Assembly (NCBI GenBank): GCA_034008185.1
Contig: CM067083.1
Location: 115,466,837 to 115,530,836, forward strand
Source: Gorsachius magnificus
Taxonomy: Eukaryota; Chordata; Aves; Pelecaniformes; Ardeidae
Length of the DNA: 64,000 nucleotides
Direction of reading: 5' to 3'
This document shows, in pieces, positions 57,715-64,000 of the stretch. The notes under the pieces are model-generated. The model saw only the letters and a program-made list of their open reading frames with translations, did not search any database and had not been told where the DNA came from. The first letter of the stretch is position 1; each line of letters opens with the position of its first letter. A program made the position numbers and the translations under genes.

Positions 57715-58390
57715 GAGATGAGCATGAGCCAGCAGCGTGCTCTCACAGTGAAGGCAGCTGGCTGCATCCTGGGCTGTGTTAGAAAGAGTTCAGCAGCGGG
57801 TCCAGGGAGGTGGCTATTGACCCAGCTTTGAGCCGGCAGTGGGACTAGATGACCTTCCCCAGTCCTTTCCAACCTGAATTACCCTGTGAACCTGTTCTTC
57901 TCTATTCAGCACTTGTGAGACTTCATCTGGAGTACCCGTTTGGGGCTTCCTGTTCTACAAAGGCTTTGATGAACAAGAGGGAGTTCGGAAAAGGCCACAA
58001 AGATAGTCAGGGGGCTGGACCACAGGGCTGGACCACAGGGCTGGAGCAGATGTTGAACGGCTCAAAGAGGCTGAAAGAAGTGGGTTTGTTCAGACTTAAG
58101 AGAAAGATAATGGGGGATCCTGTGACTTTCTTCAGCTGCCCGTGGGAGGAGATAGAGAAGCCATAGTCAGACTCTTCTTAGAGGTGCCCAGTGAAATGAC
58201 GACAGGCAAAAGACAAAAGCTGGAACATGAGAACTTCCAATTAGCTGTAAGGGAATTTTTTCACCCTGAGGGTGAGGTTGGAGACACTCAACTGGACAAA
58301 GTCGTGTGTTCTAGGTTTGCCTTGCTTGGAGCAGGCAGCTGGATGAGATGACGTGCAGGTTTCCCTTCCAATCTGTGTTATTCTATGAAT
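57715..58390 (+). mobile_element. Old CR1 LINE fragment with a nested CR1 piece
   Basis: Plus-strand CR1 ORF2 region: atgagccagcagcgtgctc, attcagcacttgtgagac, ggagtacccgtttggggc, a decayed LKEVGLFRLKRKI stretch, and the 3' end ttccaatctgtgttattcta. It is interrupted at about 57822-57890 by a separate CR1 3' terminus. A 14-bp unit (ggctggaccacagg) is repeated about 2.5 times near 58015. Confidence 0.82.
57822..57890 (+). mobile_element. CR1 3' terminus nested in the older CR1
   Basis: gactagatgaccttcccc and tcctttccaacctgaatt are a CR1 3' UTR end, lying between two ORF2 blocks that would otherwise be adjacent (gaggtggctattga and ttcttctctattcagcac). Confidence 0.65.
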
Positions 58391-58403
58391 CATACTATAC
58401 AGA

Positions 58404-59040
58404 TCATAGAATCATAGAATCATAGAATTGTTTAGGTTGGAAAAGACCTTTAAGATCATCAAGTCCAACTGTGAACCTAGCACTGCCAAGTTCACCACTA
58501 AACCGTGTCCCTAAGCACCTCATCTGCCCATCTCTTGAATGCCTCCAGGGGTGGGGACTTGACCACTTTCCTGGGCAGCCTGTTCCAATGCTTGACAACC
58601 CTTTTGGTGAAAAATTTTTTCCTGATGTCCAATCTAAACCTGCCCTGGCACAACTTGAGGCCATTTCCTCTCCCCTATCACTTGTTACTTGGGAGAAGAG
58701 ACCAACACCCACCTCACTACAACCTCCTGTCAGGCAGTTGTAGAGGGTGATAAGGTCTCCCCTCAGCCTCCTCTTCTCCAGGCTAAACAACCCCAATTCC
58801 CTCAGCTGCTCCTCGTAAGACTTGTGCTCCAGACCCCTCACCAGCTTCATTGCCCTAGTGTTCATCACTCCAGCACCTCGATGTCCTTCTTGTAGTGAGG
58901 GGCCCAAAACTGAACACAGTATTTGAGCTGCAGCCTCACCAGTGCCGAGTACAGGGGCATGATCACTTCCCTACTCCTGCTGGCCGTGCTATTTCTGATA
59001 CAAACCAGGGTGCTGTTGGCCTTCTTGGCCACCTGGGCTG
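58404..59040 (-). mobile_element. CR1 LINE fragment (ORF2 C-terminus and 3' UTR)
   Basis: Starts with three catagaat octamers and reads on the minus strand through the 3' UTR and about 180 codons of ORF2 in broken frames ([55 protein letters not shown]). 5'-truncated at about 59040. Confidence 0.95.
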
Positions 59041-62000
59041 ATATATTTTTGGGATAAGGCTGGTCTATTTTTTTGTCTGTTTTTGAAGGGTGTATTTTCA
59101 AAGCTGCTTACATGCCCAAACACACCTCCTTTAAACATGTCTAATTTACACTTCCAGTGGAGCTGCCCTAAGCTCCCTCTATGTTCAAGGAAAGACATCA
59201 TGGGTGCAGATCATGCAGCTGATTTTCAGGTGCCAATGTTGGTCATCCCTCCTGTATTCAAACAGCCCTCCAAAAAAAGTTGTCTAACCCAGATCATCCC
59301 AGCAATTTGGTTACAGTGCAGACTCAGTTACATTGGCATAACCAAGGAGGCTGTGATGTGTGGGGTGGGTGTAAGGGAAATGGGGAAGGAAGACACGCTA
59401 TTTTACCACCAATGCCAATGTCTCACGGTATTCAAACCCCTGTTCTGATCTCCTGGTTTGGAAACAATGACTCATTTACCATTGATATTTCTGTCTAAAA
59501 CTAAGCTACTAAAAGGAAGCAGTTGGATGCAAAGTCCCAGCCAGCTTGACCATATCTGAGGTTTGAAGTGGCAAAACCACCACAGTGCTGCACGCACAGG
59601 GCCTTCCCACCCCACGCTATTGGCCAAGCAGGTCCCTGTTTCGTGTTTTCTATCTAAACTTGCCTGCTTGCCATGACAACCCGTCAACACTCAAAGTACA
59701 AGTATTTTAAAGGTGCTAAGGAAATGTCGCCTTTTTTTCATTTACATGCTGTCACGCATTTAAAAAAGGCAGAACATAGTAATAAAGTCATGAGCCCTGT
59801 TGCTTGCCCCAGCTGAACCTGACTTATGGGCAGGTTGATTTTGGAGGTGAGGATAGTCAAACCATAGTTCTATACGGTGGGATAAGGCAGCAGTTCAAGT
59901 TCCAGCTTTATCACTTGCTTCTAATATCGGTCCCATGTGTTTAGTGTTTTGCTTAAAGTCCAAATTTCTGTAAGCAAGCAATGAATTGGGAGCCTTAGTT
60001 TAGCTGTTCTAAGAAAAGAACCCAAACTGTGCTTTTCCAGATATTGCAAAAGGATAACTTAAAGGTGATAAAACAGCTTAATTCCCACTATCTTCTCTTT
60101 CCTTTAATACAAGACTTGCTCTCTCTCTCAGCTTAATATTTTTGTTCTAACTTTTGAAATCTTTGTACATCTTCATAAATGGCATGAGCAAACTCAGAAG
60201 CCTCAAAAAAAAAAAAAAAAGGCAAAACCCAAATAACCAAAAAGTATCTAAAAAAAAATCAGAATTTTCAATGTTTTATTTAGATTATGATTTTCATATC
60301 AATGGGGATACATTGTATTTGAGGAGGACTGAGTCACGTGTGCTGGTTGTTCAGAGTTAATTCCCGAATCCTGAAGCAGCAGAGCTCTGAGTAAATTGTG
60401 TGTTAATGGCACTTTCATTAGTGAATGTCACATTACCAGGGTTTTACAATTTTCATTTCATGAAGGGGACAGGAAAAACAAAACAAGTCCTCAAGCATCC
60501 AAAACAAGAAAAACCAAATGACCAAAAGTGTTGTTTCCCTGTCTTCCCAGGAACCCTGAGTTACCCATACTCAACAGCACGCAGCGTAAAGCGAAGCAAT
60601 ACGGACATTAAACTGCACGTAGGGTATCTCACTTTGTTTATGACAAGTGAAGAACGTGATGAGACCTGCAGCCGCCCTTCTCCCCTTTTATCCAGAGGCG
60701 CTTCCCGGAGCAGCAACTCTGCCTGTTTGACAGACGCAGTTTCCGTGCTGCAGAAGGCAGTGTAGGGGTGGCAGGGAAAACGGAGAGCTAAAACCATGCA
60801 CGAGAGGCAGGTGAGCATGGGGACTGTGGCAAAACCTGCAGCTGACCTCTGTATTCAACAACAGGGGAATCTGAGTTTGCGTGTGCTGCCATCCAGAACC
60901 ACCCTGGCCGGGCTCGGCAGGAGGAAGGTCGTTATCTGCTGTCGCCAAACATTTCCTGCCGATATGTAAGTCTACGTTAGTCACCGCCGTAACCCTCTCT
61001 CTTGCTACTCAGCCCTTCAGCCTGCTGGCAATAGCACCTGGCGCCATGTGAGGGACCTGCTGTGTCTGGGCACGCTGTGCTTTGACCTGGAGTCAACTAC
61101 CTTAAGCCGTGTTACTGCAATTTATAAGCCAGAGCTTCCTCATTGATTCTCCTCAGTGCAGCGGAGAAACCGCACCAAGTATCCCCCCTTCTGTGAGAAG
61201 AGGAGGCCATTAAGGGTTTTGTTGCTTGCTGCAAGCTGAGCCGTTCTTGCAGCATTTCTGGCAAAAGCTGGAGCAGCCACAGCTTGGGTGGGTGGTACCT
61301 TCATGGCAATAACAGTGAAACAGCCAAGCCCTTAATACCCTCTTGGAAAATTGCCTTTGATGTGTAGTAGAAGAAGGTTTTTAAAGAGGTGGGTGTAACA
61401 GAGGGATTAAACACAGAGTTCATGCAATTCACCCACTTTCTGCCATGATCCTCTGGGTTCAAGTGCCAGCCTGGGCTGCAGTTGCTGACACCTGCTGAGG
61501 TTGGGGGCTCTCATAAAATTTTCAGGCTGGCACCGAGTGGTACAAGTAGTTGGATAAAATTTTGCATACAGGTCCTGGTTATGTAAATAGCAGTAATGTA
61601 ATCAGTAGTTGTTCAGCCTCTGCTCCTAGGAAGAAAGAGAAATAAATAACAGGCTTTCTGGAATAGTCAGAATAGTGGGTCAAATTTGATCTGATGTGAT
61701 GCTATTGTCTGGCTGGGATAGGACTTGAGTTTCCTATTCTAGAGGCTCCAAGGTTTAATGAGGTGTTAGCTTAGTCACTGTGGGAAGGGTGCAGTGAGAG
61801 TTAAGAGCTGGAACACTTGATACGTAGCCATGAAAGAAGAGTAGAGAGTAGTTGTTTTGAGCAAAATAGTTTGGTCTTTTATTATAGCTTCCATTGCTCA
61901 CTTGCTCTGTGACTGGACAAAAAAATCTGCAAGACAGAAACCACTTGCCAGCACATTACTAACCCTGAAGCTCACCTGGATTACTCAACAAGTCCACATC

Positions 62001-64000
62001 AAATCTTATCTTCAGAGCCAGGGCAGACATCAAGGATATAATCAGAAGGACCTTATCCCCTGCCTATCACAAGCCTTAAGCAGAGGCTAAGCAATGCATT
62101 ATGCATGCCTGGACATAGAGCTGGCATCTAAGCACGTGGTTGTTTTCTTCTTGGAGGAAGGGAATTACACATGGCATAATGTATATGGCATAATTGACTG
62201 CTTGCCAATGATCTTGCAAGACTACTGTGTGATTAAAGAAAGGTCTTGCTGTCTCCACGTCCTTCTGATAATACAAAGGATATTAGCTTGACAAGCAAAC
62301 TGCCCAATAAATTCAAACAATCTTCTCTCTGCTAAACTAAAGACAGTCAGGTGTCATGATGGTTCCTCGCACTGAGAGAGAAGCACATCTGAGCCCATAG
62401 AAAGAAACCTGCTGCAGCTGTCCTGTGGGGTTGAGTCTGGTCTACAGACGGAGATAAGGAAACCTTGCAAATTCTTCTGGCAGGGTACTGGTTTGTCAGG
62501 CTGCCCAGGTCACTGTTCACATAAAAAGCTGGTTTTTGTCTCTTATGCTTCCAAAGACCAGAAATTTATGAGAGTTATTCCAGTTTAGGTCTAAAGCCTG
62601 GCACTGGATTCCAGAGACCTTGATGGTAACAACCTAATTTCTCACTTTCTAGCACAAACTAAAAAAATGAAAACCGCAGCAGCGGCAAAACTCCACATCC
62701 CTGAAGCAGTCTGGGTTGGTATAAACAGACACGGAATCTGGCTTACAGGGATCCTGCTGAAGGAAAGGCAGAGGGCTCCCCATCCAGCCATCCTTCAGGA
62801 TTTGTCTCTCTTTCCTTCTTTCAGTTCCATGTCTCAAGCAGCATTTCACTCTGAAGACCTAAGTTGCTGCTCAAGCTGAGGTCTGCCTGTAGCCTCCAGG
62901 GCTAGGTTCACGGGCAGTCGTGTGTGATTGCTATAGACAATTGGATACATTTTTCTGAGCTGTTTTTAGTTAGAGACCAAGCAGCTATTTATTACTTTGG
63001 AGAGAAGTTGTACATTCTCCAGCTCTCAGGAAAAACTTTATTAGTTTTTGGTTGCCACATACTAAGAAAAAAAAAGAAAAAGTTCTTTCCCTCGGCAAAC
63101 TGTGAACACTTAAATGGAATAGCTCTGGATTTTGCAAGGGGAATGCTTGCTGGAGGAAAAGAACAGGCCTCTGGTTTCACTTAGCAAGCTATGAGCTTTG
63201 CGCAATACCATGACCTCTGTTGAAAAGATGGTTGATTAATTATACTATATATTCTGTAACAGTCTTTATGGATTTGAAGCTTACTCACGTGTGTATGTAC
63301 AGTGCTAACCAGTGCTTGGAGGGCACCAGGTGAAAATGCATAACTGAAGAATTACAGCTCCTGGGAAAAGAAAGGTGTCCCTGAACATTACAAATTTTAC
63401 TGCTGCCTGAAAGCAGACTGCCTGTCCTACTCGCTAAATTCCTAGGTAAGAGCCATAGCTTTTCTGCTCGACCAGGATCCTGTTCCCTTAGGATTTGAAA
63501 GAGCAGGAAAAGTTCAACAACACTTGGTGGCTCCACTCCTTCTTCACGTGGGTAAATGATTCCTTTGCTTCTCCCTTTGTCCCTCCAATAGCCAGCCTGA
63601 GAGAGGGGTTCACCCTAAAGCTGTACCCCTCCTATTCCCCGTGAGAGCACAGGGGAACAGTACAGAACGGATGGGAGAAGAGCAGACCCTGCCAAGCTGC
63701 TTCTCTTCTTGATGAACACACATTGGGGTACAGAAGTGATTCAGGACTGGAGTAAAATTAATTGCTAGGCAATGATCAGGCAGACTTTGGGGTGATGAAG
63801 GCCTTTTTTTACTGCAGCCACTGGTTGGTTTGGGCAAGGTTTAGATGGCCTTCAAGTTGGTGCCTAGAGCTTCTTATTGCCTAGTTCCAGGCCCTCAAAG
63901 ATATCTAGGCCACAAGAAACAGCAGACTCAGGTGCTTTGGAGTTTGGACCAGTTGAACATGGCCCCTAGCTCTGTGTGATACTCATTCCTGATGTTGATA
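59041..64000. other. Non-coding, nothing recognised
   Basis: About 5 kb. Contains a 16-base A run at 60205-60220 and an A-rich tract near 63066. No gene, exon series or named repeat recognised. Confidence 0.4.

Overview
The window is bird nuclear DNA. The evidence is the abundance of CR1 LINEs, most ending in the avian CR1 tail of ATTCTATG octamers, together with an avian-type ERVL (class III) provirus and its LTRs. The first 11 kb and the last 20 kb are mostly non-coding sequence with CR1 remnants. The active part lies between 11.3 and 42.3 kb. Which bird, and which chromosome, cannot be read from the sequence.

The main content is a rearranged cluster of SPATA31-like genes, a testis-associated vertebrate family. 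I call the copies A (+, 12.0-14.3 kb), B (-, 29.2-31.8 kb), C (-, 35.9-38.3 kb), D (-, 38.4-40.7 kb) and E (-, a diverged first exon at 41.7-41.9 kb). In A the exons join in phase. They encode a short N-terminus, one membrane segment, an Arg-rich stretch, a short helical region and a Ser-rich last exon. In A, B and C the last exon also carries one or two copies of a motif built around LPFLDEA..R.LE.H...GLPTKV, which resembles the repeat motif of SPATA31/FAM75 proteins. No copy is whole. A and D keep promoter and early exons, but A is frameshifted in its last exon, and D is frameshifted and has lost the motif repeats. B and C keep the repeat domain but have no early exons or promoter.

The cluster was shaped by an ERVL element. 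A provirus (19.33-26.24 kb) has LTRs, a PBS, a long gag ORF, and a pol frame broken by two stop codons. It has no env. A lone LTR lies at 32.0-32.6 kb and an LTR fragment at 11.50-11.70 kb. The flanks of these LTRs, compared with an unoccupied site at 41.01 kb, show that one insertion used AATGG as its 5-bp target duplication. The LTRs now join flanks that do not belong together. The LTR at 32.0 kb looks like a crossover product: nine differences from the provirus 3' LTR fall in its first 90 bp and almost none after. On its two sides lie the halves of a recent tandem segmental duplication of about 6 kb (25.7-31.6 and 32.1-38.2 kb), which carries copies B and C, a CR1, and a GC-rich CCAAT/YY1-type promoter.

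Further right is a full-length CR1 (about 46.4-50.8 kb). Its ORF1 is intact, its endonuclease and reverse transcriptase are intact, and one frameshift separates the last two. A near-perfect inverted repeat of about 193 bp (6.18-6.37 and 11.31-11.50 kb) abuts the truncated LTR upstream of A and marks another rearrangement junction. I see no tRNA, rRNA or CRISPR, and no recognisable host exons outside the SPATA31-like cluster.
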